Source: Monoplex corrugatus (Eukaryota; Mollusca; Gastropoda; Littorinimorpha; Ranellidae). Taken from it: a stretch of 64,000 nucleotides of DNA. Positions 46,430-59,439 of this stretch are shown here, piece after piece. Where the stretch lies: assembly GCA_030674185.1 (NCBI GenBank), contig JAPXFY010000031.1, positions 34,571,051-34,635,050 of the forward strand. Reading direction: 5' to 3'. The notes beneath the pieces were generated by a model. The model had not been told where the DNA came from and ran no database searches. It saw only the letters and a list, made by a program, of their open reading frames with translations. The position numbers were made by a program, and so were the translations under genes. Position 1 is the stretch's first letter. Each line of letters begins with the position of its first letter.

Positions 46430-49400
46430 GTGTGTATGTGTTGTCTATGGTAATGTCTGTGTGTTGTCCATGATAATGTCTGTGTGTTGTCTATGGTAAT
46501 GTCTGTGTGATGTCTATGGTAATGTCTGTGTGTTGTCTATGTAATGTCTGTGTTGTCTATGGTAATGTCTGTGTGTTGTCATGGTAATGTCTGTGTGTTG
46601 TCTATAGTAATGTCTGTGTGTTGTCTATGGTAATGTCTGTGTGTTGTCTATAGTAATGTCTGTGTGTTGTCTCATGTAATGTCTGTGTGTTGTCTATGGT
46701 AATGTCTGTGTGTTGTCTATGAGTAATGTCTGTGTTGTCTATGTAATGTCTGTGTGTTGTCCATATAATGTCTGTGTGTTGTCCTATAGTAATGTCTGTG
46801 TGTTGTCTATGGTAATGTCTGTGTGTTGTCTATGTAATGTCTGTGTGTTGTCATGTAATTCTGTGTGTGTGCCATAGTAATGTCTGTGTGTTGTCTATGA
46901 GTAATGTCTGTGTGTTGTCTATGTAATGTCTGTGTGTTGTCTATGATAATGTCTGTGTGTTTGTCCTATGTAATGTCTGTGTGTTGTCTATGTAATGTCT
47001 GTGTGTTGTCTATAGTAATGTCTGTGTGTTGTCCATAGTAATGTCTGTGTGTTGTCCATAGCTAATGTCTGTGTGTTGTCCATAGTAATGTCTGTGTGTT
47101 GTCATAGTAATGTCTGTGTGTGTTGTCTATATAATGTCTGTGTTTGTCTATGATAATGTCTGTGTGTTGTCTATGATAATGTCTGTGTGTTGTCTATGAT
47201 AATGTCTGTGTGTTGTCTATGATAATGTCTGTGTGTGTGTCTATGATAATGTCTGTGTGTTGTCTATGATAATGTCTGTGTGTTGTCTATGATAATGTCT
47301 GTGTGTTGTCTATAGTAATGTCTGTGTGTTGTCTATATAATGTCTGTGTGTTGTCCTATGATAATGTCTGTGTGTTGTCTATGATAATGTCTGTGTGTTG
47401 TCCATGATAATGTCTGTGTGTTGTCCATAGTAATGTCTGTGTGTTGTACATATAATGTCTGTGTGTGTTGTCTATGATAATGTCTGTGTGTTGTCTATGA
47501 TAATGTCGGGTGTTGTCTATGATAATGTCTGTTGTGTGTTGTCTATGATAATGTCTGTGTGTTGTCTATGATAATGTCTGTGTGTTGTCTATGATAATGT
47601 CTGTGTGTTGTCCTGATATTGTCTGTGTGTTGTCTATGATAATGTCTGTGTGTTGTCTATGATAATGTCTGTGTGTTGTCCATGATAATGTCTGTGTGTT
47701 GTCTATGATAATGTCTGTGTGTTGTCTATGATAATGTCTGTGTGTTGTCTATAGTAATGTCTGTGTGTTTGTCTATGATAATGTCTGTGTGTTGTCCATG
47801 ATAATGTCTGTGTGTTGTCTATGATAATGTCTGTGTGTTGTCTATGATAATGTCTGTGTGTTGTCTATGATAATGTCTGTGTGTTGTCTATGATAATGTC
47901 TGTGTGTTGTCTATGAAATGTCTGTGTGTTGTCTATGATAATGTCTGTGTGTTGTCCTATGATAATGTCTGTGTGTTGTCCATAGTAATGTCTGTGTGTT
48001 GTCCTAGTAATGTCTGTGTGTTGTCCATATGATAATGTCTGTGTGTTGTCATAGTAATGTCTGTGTTATGTCTATGATAATGTCTGTGTGTTGTCTATGA
48101 TAATGTCTGTGTGTTGTCTATGATAATGTCTGTGTGTTGTACATGTAAATGTCTGTGTGTTGTCTATGTAATGTCTGTGTGTTGTCTATATAATGTCTGT
48201 GTGTGTACTATAGTAATGTCTGTGTGTTGTCCATAGTAATGTCTATGTAATGTCTGTGTGTTGTCCATAGTAATGTCTGTGTGATGTCTATAGTAATGTC
48301 TATGTGTTGTTGTCCATAGTAATGTCTGTGTGTTGTCTAATGGTATGTCTGATTTGTGTGTTGTCTATGTAATGTCTGTGTGTTGTCCATAGATAATGTC
48401 TGTGTGTTGTCTATGTAATGTCTGTGTGTTGTCTATAGTAATGTCTGTGTGTTGTCTATAGTAATGTCTGTGTGATGTCATAGTAATGTCTGTGTGTTGT
48501 CCATAGTAATGTCTATGTATGTCTGTGTGTGCATAGTAATGTCTGTGTGTGTCTATAGTAATGTCTTGTGTTGTCCATAGTAATGTCTGTGTGTTGTCTA
48601 TGGTAATGTCTGTGTGTTTGTCTAGATAATGTCTGTGTGTTGTCCATGATAATGTCTGTGTGTTGTCTATGGTAATGTGTGTTGTCTATGTAATGTGTGA
48701 TGTTCCATATAATGTCTGTGTGTGTCCATAGTAATGTCTGTGTGTGTCCATATAATGTCTGTGTGTTGTCATAGTAATGTCTGTGTGTTGTCCATAGTAA
48801 TGTCTGTGTGTTGTCATAGTAATGTCTGTGTGTTGTCATAGTAATGTCTGTGTGTTGTCCATAGTAATGTCTGTGTGTATGTCCTATGATAATGTCTGTG
48901 TGTTGTCATAGTAATGTCTGTGTGATGTCCATGATAATGTCTGTGTGTTGTCCATGATAATGTCTGTGTGTTGTCCATAGTAATGTCTGTGTGTTGTCCA
49001 TGTAATGTCTGTGTGTTGTCTATAGTAATGTCTGTGTGTTGTCCATAGTAATGTCTGTGTGTTGTCCATAGTAATGTCTGTGTGTTGTGCATAGTAATGT
49101 CTGTGTGTTGTGCATAGTAATGTCTGTGTGATTGTCTATATAATGTCTGTGTGATGTCCATAGTAATATATGTGTGATTTCTATGATAATGTCTGTGTGA
49201 TGTCCATAGTAATGTCTGTGTGTTGTCCATAGTAATGTCTGTGTGTGTCCATAGTAATGTCTGTGTGTTGTCCATAGTAATGTCTGTGTGTTGTCATAGT
49301 AATGTCTAGGTGGTGTTTCCTATAGTAATGTCTGTGTGATGTCATGTAATGCTGTGGTTGTCAAGTAATGTCTTGTGTTGTCTATAGTAATGTCTGTGTG

Positions 49401-50985
49401 TTGTCATAGTAATGTCTGTGTAGTTGTGACATAGTAATGTCTGTGTGTTGTCCATAGTAATGTCTGTGTGTGTCTAGTAATGTCTGTGTGATGTCTATAG
49501 TAATGTCTGTGTGTTGTCCATAGTAATGTCTGTGTGATTGTCTATGATAATGTCTGTGTGTGTCCATAGTAATGTCTGTGTGTTGTCATATAATGTCTGT
49601 GTGTTGTCCATAGTAATGTCTGTGTGTTGTCCATATAATGTCTGTGTGTTGTCATAGTAATGTCTGTGTGATGTCTATAGTAACTGTCTGTGCTGTTGTC
49701 TATAGTAATGTCTGTGTGATGTCTATAGTAATGTCTGTGTGTTGTACATAGTAATGTCTGTGTGTTGTCTATAGTAATGTCGTGTGTGCTGTCTATAGTA
49801 ATGTCTATGTGTTGTCTATAGTAATGTCTGTGTGTTGTCTATAGTAATGTCTGTGTGTTGTCTATAGTAATGTCTGTGTGTTGTTTATAGTAATGTCTGT
49901 GTGTTGGCTATAGTAATGTCTGTGTGTTGTCCATAGTAATGTCTGTGTGTTATCCATAGTAATGTCTGTGTGATGCCCATGATAATGTCTGTGTGATGTC
50001 TATAGTAATGTCTGTGTGTTGTCTATAGTAATGTCTGTGTGTTGTCCATAGTAATGTCTGTGTGATGTCTATGGTTATGTCTGTGTGTTGTCCATAATAA
50101 TGTCTGTGTGTTGTCTATGGTAATGTCTGTTGTGTGTTGTCTATGATAATGTCTGTGTGTTGTCTATGGTAATGTCTGTGTGTTGTCTATAGTAATGTCT
50201 GTGTGTTGTCCATAGTAATGTCTGTGTGTTGTCTATAGCAATGTCTGTGTGTTGTCCATAGGAATGTCTGTGTGTTGTCCATAGTAATGTCCGTGTGTTG
50301 TCCATGATAATGTCTGTGTGATGTCCAAGATAATGGCTGTGTGATGTCCATGATAATGTCTGTGTGATATCCATGATAATGTCTGTGTGTTGTCCATGAT
50401 AATGTCTGTGTGATGTCCATGATAATGTCTGTGTGATGTCCATGATAATGTCTGTGTGTTGTCTATAGTAATGTCTGTGTGTTGTCCATGATAATGTCTG
50501 TGTGATGTCTATGATAATGTCTGTGTGTTGTCTATAGTAATGTCTGTGTGTTGTCCATGATAATGTCTGTGTGATGTCCATAGTAATGTCTGTGTATTGT
50601 CCATGATAATGTTTGTGTGTTGTCCATAGTAATGTCTGTGTGTTGTCTATAGTAATGTCTGTGTGTTGTCCATGATAATGTCTGTGTGTTGTCCATGATA
50701 ATGTCTGTGTGTTGTCCATGATAATGTCTGTGTGTTGTCCATGATAATGTCTGTGTGTTGTCCATAATAATGTCTGTGTGTTGTCCATAGTAATGTCTGT
50801 GTGATGTCCATAATAATGTCTGTGTGTTGTCCATAGTAATGTCTGTGTGATGTCCATAATAATGTCTGTGTGTTGTCCATGATAATGTCTGTGTGTTGTC
50901 CATGATAATGTCTGTTTGATGTCCATGATAATGCCTGTGTGTTGTCCATGATAATGTCTGTGTGTTGTCCATGATAATGTCTAGC
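46430..50985. repeat. 23-bp minisatellite, about 195 copies
   Basis: The core is TAATGTCTGTGTGTTGTC followed by a variable TATGA/CATAG/TATAG block, period 23 bp. It begins about 40 bp after the exon e donor. Units at 46500-49700 contain many one-base indels, while 49750-50985 is nearly indel-free. Histidine- and threonine-rich open frames on the minus strand (period 23 is read through after 69 bp) are artefacts. Confidence 0.98.
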
Positions 50986-50999
50986 CGTGTATTGTGTTA

Positions 51000-52255
51000 T
51001 GCCTATTCTGACGGATTCCAATAAAGTCCTAACAGACAAATCAAGTCTACCTGGAGCTTTATTCCGTTGTACTTGTTGTGACAAAACTCGAAAATTCCAC
51101 CTGAAAGTGGACATTATGTCATTCCATGTATATCGAAATTGAAAGAGTTCTTATGTGGCATTATGATCTATTTCATTTTGAGTTAAGAAGTGAGATCCAC
51201 CGAAAGTCAAGAATATCATTATCAGCATAAAGTATTCATTACTTTGCTTACTATTTTGTCCCCTTGTACCGCTAAGCGTTGAGGGGAGATGCAGCTTTCG
51301 GATGTGGGCCAGGTAGGTAGGGTCTGCCATAGTTAGATTGATTCTCTCGGTTGTTTCTTTTACACCTTCTATCCATCTTTTCCTATGAGGCTCCCTTCCT
51401 TTGGGTCCAAGCCTTTTCGTGTTATAACCTTTGTTTGCTGGCTGTTCTACTTGGAAGCCTCATGAGTTGACAGAAACATTTCAGCTTCTGTTTTCCTATA
51501 TATTCTGGACATGGCATAGTATTGTCTGGTGAAATGTAGTTTGTAACCACATTACTGACAGCACACACAGACACACATACAGACATACACTCATCCGTTG
51601 TGACGTTTTGCCACCCTTTTTCTTGTTCGACCCTAATTCAAGTCAGTTCAGCTGAAACCGTTTTAGTGTTTCTGTTTGGAAGTTCCAGTAAAGCAATCTG
51701 CTAAAAACAAGATTAAGTTAATACAGGTAAGCTACACTGACATGTGTTTGTTAGATTATATTCATGGGCGACAGTTGTTGTTGTTCTTATTGCTGCTGTT
51801 GTTGTTGTTATTGTTGCTGTTGTTGTATGTGGTTTGCTTGGTGATTGGTTGGTGGGTGGGGGCGAGGGTTGGTTGGTTGGTTAGTTTTTTGTTTTTTGTT
51901 TTTTGTTTTTTTGGTTCGTTTGTTTAAGGGGGGGGGGGGGGAACTGCTTTTCGTAGCGTTCCAATTTTTCTAGGATGCTTGTATGCATGTGGTTATTGCC
52001 CACACTGTGCAGACAGTATGTTGCTACGTAGTCTGCGTACTGTGTCTTCAGGGGGCGAGTGTGTTCAGTGTTTTCATGTTTCCATAAGACAAAGGACACT
52101 GGTATGACTTACAGATCTTTAACGTGCTTACTTAATTTTTCTACAAATTTTTCTACAAGCTAAGAGGGTTTAGGCACTAACACATCTGTGCAGAATGATC
52201 ACTGCTTCTTCAGTTATTATCTTGTACAGTACCGCGTGTTGTCATTTGAACACAC
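51000..52255. other. Intron 5, mostly unrecognised, weak LINE trace near 51260-51450
   Basis: On the minus strand 51450-51260 reads KRLGPKGREPHRKRWIEGV, reminiscent of the basic C-terminal tail of non-LTR RT proteins (G-P-x-RWxxGV). The evidence is slight. A (TTG)n tract lies at 51774-51830 and a G run at 51929-51940. Otherwise nothing recognised. Confidence 0.35.
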
Positions 52256-52257
52256 AT

Positions 52258-52261
52258 GTGT

Positions 52262-52309
<48 letters not shown>

Positions 52310-52375
52310 GTGTGTGTGTATGTGTGTGTGTGTGTGTGGTGTGTGTGTGTGTGTGTGTGTGTGTCTGTGTGTGTT
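52258..52375. repeat. (GT)n microsatellite
   Basis: GT tract of about 115 bp in intron 5, about 280 bp before the exon f acceptor. Confidence 0.97.
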
Positions 52376-52651
52376 AGGAGGGGCATTGCATTTACAAACA
52401 ACTGAACTATGCCTGTCTTTCGAGGTTCTATGCAAATGAATGGAAACGGGGCTGAACGACAACCGTCTGTTATTTATCTTGCTGGAGGGAGCTGGGAAAC
52501 CTTGTCACATGACAACAGTTCACACTGATGACAAAGGACCTGAAAGTGATCTGACCTAATATGTTTGGGCATTGGTCTGGGCTCCCCATCCAGTAACAGA
52601 AAGTATGTTTCATTTGTATTGTGTTTGATGTTTGTGGCTTGTTTGTTTCAG

Positions 52652-52788
52652 CGGCCAATATGCGGCGTGTGATCATTGATCTGTTTGTTGCTGGAACTGA
52701 GACCACATCTACCACAGTGGATTGGTTGATCCTGTACCTCGTTGCCCATCCTCACATACAGGAACGGTGCCAGAACTGTGTCGATGAG
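52652..52788 (+). CDS. P450 exon f: helix I oxygen-binding motif AGTETT
   Basis: Two bases complete an alanine codon, followed by 45 codons: ANMRRVIIDLFVAGTETTST, then TVDWLILYLVAHPHIQERC and NCVDE. AGTETT is the canonical A/G-G-x-x-T-T helix I motif whose threonine takes part in oxygen activation, so the catalytic core looks functional. The acceptor is TTGTTTCAG and the donor is GAG|GTGAAG. It ends in phase 0. Confidence 0.97.
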
Positions 52789-53120
52789 GTGAAGTCTGGG
52801 CAACAAAACTGGTTACAACTTTGTTGTCATCATTGTCATTGTCATAATCTTCATTTGAATGGTCACAGCATTATCAAGCAATAATAACCAAGTAACACTA
52901 ACACCAGATCTACCAGCATCCTTATCGTTAACAGTATCGTCCATATTCTTATCCATCAACGCCTAACTTCTCCTCTTTCTCCTCATTATTAAAATCAAGA
53001 AAGAGAAGAACACATTGATCACACAAATGCTCGTGGGCTATCTGAATCATCTGACCTTAAAGCATCTGACGTTTATGAATTTGTGGCGAAAACTACACAG
53101 AGTTTCATTTTCACGGCAAT
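52789..53120. other. Intron 6 start, nothing recognised
   Basis: About 330 bp of unique-looking intron containing a short (TTGTCA)n-like stretch near 52825. Confidence 0.6.
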
Positions 53121-53126
53121 TCGTGA

Positions 53127-55415
53127 GGTCTTTACTCCTGTACAGTACCTGATGTGTCTGTGTTTTACAAAGTGTAGGTCTTTACTCCTGTACAGTACCT
53201 GATGTCTGTGTTTTACAAAGTGTAGGTCTTTATTCCTGTACAGTACTGATGTGTCTGTGTTTTACAAAGTGTAGGTCTTTACTCCTGTACAGTACCTGAT
53301 GTCTGTGTTTTACAAAGTGTAGGTCTTTATTCATGTACAGTACTGATGTGTCTGTGTTTTACAAAGTGTAGGTCTTTACTCCTGTACAGTACTGATGTGT
53401 CTGTGTTTTACAAAGTGTAGGTCTTTATTCCTGTACAGTACTGATGTGTCTGTGTTTTACAAAGTGTAGGTCTTTACTCCTGTACAGTACCTGATATCTG
53501 TGTTTTACAAAGTGTAGGTCTTTATTCATGTACAGTACCTGATGTCTGTGTTTTTACAAAGTGTAGGTCTTTACTCCTGTACAGTACCTGATGTGTCTGT
53601 GTTTTACAAAGTGTAGGTCTTTACTCCTGTACAATACCTGATGTGTCTGTGTTTTACAAAGTGTAGGTCTTTACTCCTGTACAGTACCTGATGTGTCTGT
53701 GTTTTACAAAGTGTAGGTCTTTACTCCTGTACAGTACCTGATGTCTGTGTTTTACAAAGTGTAGGTCTTTATTCCTGTACAGTACTGATTGTCTGTGTTT
53801 TACAAAGTGTAGGTCTTTACTCCTGTACAGTACCTGATGTGTCTGTGTTTTACATAGTGTAGGTCTTTACTCCTGTACAGTACCTGATGTCTGTGTTTTA
53901 CAAAGTGTAGGTCTTTACTCCTGTACAGTACTGATGTGTCTGTGTTTTACAAGGTGTAGGTCTTTACTCCTGTACAGTACCTGATGTGTCTGTGTTTTAC
54001 AAGGTGTAGGTCTTTACTCCTGTACAGTACCTGATGTCTGTGTTTTACAAAGTGTAGGTCTTTATTCCTGTACAGTACTGAGTGTCTGTGTTTTACAAAG
54101 TGTAGGTCTTTACTCCTGTACAGTACCTGATGTCTGTGTTTTACAAAGTGTAGGTCTTTATTCATGTACAGTACTGATGTCTGTGTTTTACAAGGTGTAG
54201 GTCTTTACTCCTGTACAGTACCTGATGTCTGTGTTTTACAAAGTGTAGGTCTTTACTCCTGTACAGTACCTGATGTCTGTGTTTTACAAAGTGTAGGTCT
54301 TTACTCCTGTACAGTACCTGATTGTCTGTGTTTTACAAAGTGTAGGTCTTTACTCCTGTACAGTACCTGATGTCTGTGTTTTACAAAGTGTAGGTCTTTA
54401 CTCCTGTACAGTACCTGATGTCTGTGTGCTTTACAAAGTGTAGGTCTTTATTCATGTACAGTACCTGATGTCTGTGTACTTTACAAAGTGTAGGTCTTTA
54501 TTCATGTACAGTACCTGATGTCTGTGTGCTTTACAAAGTGTAGGTCTTTATTCATGTACAGTACCTGATGTCTGTGTTTTACAAAGTGTAGGTCTTTACT
54601 CCTGTACAGTACCTGATGTCTGTGTTTTACAAAGTGTAGGTCTTTACTCCTGTACAGTACCTGATGTCTGTGTTTTACAAAGTGTAGGTCTTTACTCCTG
54701 TACAGTACTGTATGTCTGTGTTTTACAAAGTGTAGGTCCTTTATCTCTGTACAGTACCTGATGTCTTGTACTTTACAAAGTGTAGGTCTTTACTCCTGTA
54801 CAGTACCTGATGTCTGTGTTTTACAAAGTGTAGGTCTTTACTCCTGTACAGTACCTGATGTGTCTGTGTTTTACATAGTGTAGGTCTTTTACTCCTGTAC
54901 AGTACCTGATGTGTCTGTGTTTTACAAAGTGTAGGTCTTTACTCCTGTACACTACCTGATGTGTCTGTGTTTTACAAATGTAGGTCTTTACTCCTGTACA
55001 GTACCTGATGTCTGTGTTTTACAAGTGTAGGTCTTTACTCCTGTACAGTACCTGATGTGTCTGTGTTTTACAAAGTGTAGGTCTTTACTCCTGTACAGTA
55101 CCTGATGTCTGTGTTTTACAAAGTGTAGGTCTTTACTCCTGTACAGTACCTGATGTGTCTGTGTTTTACAAAGTGTAGGTCTTTACTCCTGTACAGTACC
55201 TGATGTGTCTGTGTTTTACATAGTGTAGGTCTTTACTCCTGTACAGTACCTGATGTCTGTGTTTTACAAGGTGTAGGTCTTTACTCCTGTAAGTACCTGA
55301 TGTGTCTGTGTTTTACAAGGTGTAGGTCTTTACTCCTGTACAGTACCTGATGTCTCTGTTTTACAAAGTGTAGGTCTTTACTCCTGTACAGTACCTGATC
55401 TCTGTGTACTTTACC
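53127..55415. repeat. 48-50 bp minisatellite, about 47 copies
   Basis: The unit contains GTAGGTCTTTACTCCTGTAC, AGTACCTGATG and TCTGTGTTTTACAAA. Length is 48 or 50 bp depending on a GT dinucleotide (GATGTCTG or GATGTGTCTG). Interspersed variants read TTATTC for TTACTC. Confidence 0.98.
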
Positions 55416-55599
55416 GTCAGTCAGGTCAGGCTTTCTTTTTCTATCCCCAAAGGAGAAACTTTATTGTGGTTTTAACAAGCAAACAATAGCAATACACAAT
55501 AGAATGTACATATCAAGTAACAGCATGCGTTGACATGTTAAAAAAAAGTTCGCTTTGGTTTAATGCAATTGCTTATATTGAAGTATTAGGATAAACATG

Positions 55600-58169
55600 G
55601 AGTCATAATTATTTAATTATACAGTCATGAGATAGTTATTTGATCACAAACATCTCTACTAGCAATGTGTGCATGGCCTCTGTACTTTCAATTATTTAAT
55701 CACAAACATTTCAATAAACTACTAGCAATGTGTGCATGGCCTCTGTACTACCAATTATTTGATCACAAACATCACAATAAACAACTAGCAATGTGTGCAT
55801 GGCCCCTGTACTATCAATTATTTAATCACAAACAATCTCAATAAAGAACTAGCAATATGTGCATGGCCCCTGTACTATCAATTATTTAATCACAAACATC
55901 TCTACTAGCAATGTGCGTATGGCCTCTGCACTATCAATTATTTAATCACAAGCATCTCAATAAACAACTAGCAATATGTTCATGGCCTCTGTACTATCAA
56001 TTATTTAATCACAAACATCTCTACTAGCAATGTGTACATGGCCCCTGTACTATCAATTATTTAATCACAAACATCTCAATAAACAACTAGCAATATGTGT
56101 ATGGCCTCTGTACTATCAATTATTTAATCACAAACATCTGTACTAGCAATATGTGTATGGCCTCTCTACTATCAATTATTTAATCACAAACATCTGTACT
56201 AGCAATATGTGTATGGCCTCTGTACTATCAATTATTTAATCACAAACATCTCTACTAGCAATATGTGTATGGCCTCTGTACTATCAATTATTTAATCACA
56301 AACATCTCAATAAACAACTAGCAATATGTGTATGGCCTCTGTACTATCAATTATTTAATCACAAACATCTCTACTAGCAATATGTGTATGGCCTCTGTAC
56401 TATCAATTATTTAATCACAAACATCTCTACTAGCAATATGTGTATGGCCTCTGTACTATCAATTATTTAATCACAAACATCTCTAAACTAGCAATATGTG
56501 TATGGCCTCTGTACTATCAATTATTTAATTACAAACATTCTACTCAGCAATATGTGCATGGCCCCTGTACTATCAATTATTTAATCACAAACATCTCTAA
56601 CTAGCAATATGTGCATGGCCTCTGTACTATCAATTATTTAATCACAAACATCTCAATAAACAACTAGCAATTGTGCATGGCATCTGTACTATCAATTATT
56701 TAATCACAAACATTCTACTAGCAATATGTGCATGGCCCCTGTACTATCAATTATTTAATCACAAACATCTCAATAACAACTAGCAATATGTGCATGGCCT
56801 CTGTACTATCAATTATTTAATCACAAACATCTCAATAAAAACTAGCAATATGTGCATGGCCTCTGTACTATCAATTATTTAATCACAAACATTTCTACTA
56901 GCAATATGTGCATGGCCCCTGTACTATCAATTATTTAATCACAAACATCTCTACTAGCAATTGTGCATGGCCTCTGTAATATCAATTATTTAATCACAAA
57001 CATCTCAATAAAGAACTAGCAATGTGTACATGGCCTCTGTTACTATCAATTATTTAATCACAAACATCTCTACTAGCAATTGTGCATGGCCCCTGTACTA
57101 TCAATTATTTAATCACAACATCATCTCTACTAGCAATGTGTGCATGGCCTCTGTACTATCAATTATTTAATCACAACATCAAACAACTAGCAATGTGTAA
57201 TGCCTCTGACTACATATTAATCCAAATCTGTGCAATGTGCATGGCCTCTGTACTATCAATTATTTAATCACAAAACATCTCTACTAGCAATGTGTGCATG
57301 GCCCTGTACTATCAATTATTTAATCACAAACATTTCATAACAACTAGCAATGTGTGCATGGCCTCTGTACTATCAATTATTTAATCACAAACATTTCATG
57401 ACTGAGCAATGTGTGCATGGCCTCTGTACTATCAATTATTTAATCACAAACATCTCTGCTGGCAATGTGTGCATGGCCTCTGTACTATCAATTATTTAAT
57501 CACAAACATTTCAATAAACTACTAGCAATGTGTGCATGCCTCTGTACTATCAATTATTTAATCACAAACATTTCAATGAACACTAGCAATGTGTGCATGG
57601 CCTCTGTACTATCAATTATTTAATCAACAAAACACTAGCTGCAATGTGTACATGGCCTCTGTACTATCAATTATTTAATCACAAACATCTCAATAAACTA
57701 CTAGCAATGTGTGCATGGCCTCTGTACTATCAATTATTTAATCACAAACATTCAATAAACTACTAGCAATGTGTGCATGGCCTCTGTACTATCAATTATT
57801 TAATCACAAACATTCAATAAACTACTAGCAATGGTGCATGGCCTCTGTACTATCAATTATTTCAATCACAAACATCTCAATAAACTACTAGCAATGTGTC
57901 ATGGCCTCTGTACTATCAATTATTTCATCACAAACATCTCAATAAACTACTAGCAATGTGCACATGGCCTCTGTACTATCAATTATTTAATCACAAACAT
58001 CTCAATAAACTACTAGCAATGTGTACATGGCCTCGACTATCAATTATTTCATCACAAACATCTCAATAAACTACTAGCAATGTGTACATGGCCTCTGTAC
58101 TATCAATTATTTAATCACAAACATCTCAATAAACTACTAGCAATATGTACATGGCCTCTGTATTATCAT
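55600..58169. repeat. 54/63-bp two-form minisatellite, about 44 copies
   Basis: The unit contains AATTATTTAATCACAAACAT, CTAGCAATGTGTGCATGGCC and TCTGTACTATC. A long form carries an extra AATAAACTA-like 9-bp block that the short form lacks. The short form prevails at 56090-56560 and the long form at 57650-58140. The last partial unit ends about 25 bp before the exon g acceptor. Confidence 0.97.
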
Positions 58170-58192
58170 TGTTAACTGTCTATTGCACACAG

Positions 58193-58289
58193 GTTATTGG
58201 ACAACACCGACCAGTGACCATGGAGGACAAAATGAACTTGCCCTACATTGAAGCGGTCATATCCGAAATTTTTCGCCTCAACGCAATAG
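58193..58289 (+). CDS. P450 exon g: helix K ExxR motif
   Basis: Thirty-two codons plus one base, beginning VIGQHRPVTMEDKMNLPYIE and containing AVISEIFRLNAI. EIFR is the invariant ExxR of helix K, which forms the salt-bridge network of the heme core. The acceptor is TGCACACAG and the donor is AATAG|GTATCT. The 54/63-bp minisatellite of the upstream intron ends only about 25 bp before this acceptor. The split codon at the end joins to alanine in the next exon. Confidence 0.96.
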
Positions 58290-58940
58290 GTATCTCTCTT
58301 TCTGTCAGTCTGTCTGTAATACTATTTTTGCCTGCTTCATACTGCATGTACATGTATGCCTGTATCTAAGCCTGCATCATAACTGCAGATGTCTTCTGAG
58401 AACATAATACAATAACCTTAAATACATACCACCTGTAATCAGCGTAACCAGTGTTACGATTACGATGGCTTAGTCACTGTTTGATTATCAACGAGCATAA
58501 TTTGTTGTGGTTCAAATCCAACTTTTCATCCACAGTGCCCTTTTAAAATCTGTTTGGCTGTTTGGCCGCGGTTTTTTGTTCAGTCAGTTGATTGGGATCT
58601 TTCTGGGATGGATGAGGACTGAAGGATAGTACTACAAAATCGTACTACAAAATCAATCTGATCGAAATTGACACCCATGTCCTCCGCCATAAAGACCCAG
58701 ATAGCTGAAACAGATGGGAAATTTGATGGCAAAAAATGCAAACCTAGTCTATTTTCACTGCTTGTACCTTTTAATGGCTGGATGATGTTAAGTAACCCAA
58801 GATTGATCTGTCCTAAGATCTTTACTGGAACATGCAAGTCCACACCATCCACATGAACATGGACCAATGTCTTTATCCTCGTGTCCTTACATGTTGTCTA
58901 CATGCAATTCAGACTGCTACACTGACTCATCATGATTACA
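58290..58940. other. Intron 7 start, nothing recognised
   Basis: Unremarkable intron. A 95-codon minus-strand frame at 58580-58867 has no recognised motif and is not called. Confidence 0.55.
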
Positions 58941-58944
58941 GCAG

Positions 58945-59250
58945 CAATAACATCTGGTGGAGCTGGACAGCAGAAGATCTCAGAGGAGAAGTCCCCCTCA
59001 AGCAAATGTTACCGCTCTACACTGTTTACACTCTAAAGGCTGTGGTCTGCATCTAGTTCATGACTCTCTCTTCTGCTGTCGCGCGTTTTCTTTTTTTGTT
59101 TTTTTCCTCCTGGGTTCGAACTCGTACTTCTGAGGTGGTCAGGCGTTTCAGGCGAAGTAGCCATCGTGACTGATGTCTGAACCACTTACCAGTTGGACAC
59201 GTGCAGTGCATATGGAAGTTTTATGCCTTATGAAGTTCACTTTTGTTCAT
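58945..59250 (+). repeat. Dispersed repeat of about 300 bp, copy 2 (SINE-like)
   Basis: Collinear with 2310-2612 in the same orientation, sharing the GGACAGCAG start, GAGGAGAAG, CTGCATCTAG, TTCTGCTGTCGC, CCTGGGTTCGAA and the end TATGAAGTTCACTTTTGT. It is moderately diverged from the other copy. Confidence 0.6.
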
Positions 59251-59439
59251 CGTCGATCAGATCCAGCCTTCCTTACAGTGTGCTACCTGTTGTGGTCAAA
59301 TGGGGTATAAACAATATGAAGTATATAAAACCTTGAATGACAAAATCTCAACTAGGCTACAGATGACCCATGGGGTGACCTTGTGTCATTTCACTTCCAC
59401 CGTATGTCCTTTTGACCGCCTCTACAGGTTCAGTCCGCA

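Noticed and set aside
48513..51114. Histidine/threonine-rich minus-strand frames such as repeats of HRHYHGQHTDI
   Set aside because: Period-23 satellite read three units at a time. Not a protein.
58580..58867. 95-codon minus-strand frame in intron 7
   Set aside because: No recognised motif, no neighbouring frame that continues it, and length compatible with chance.
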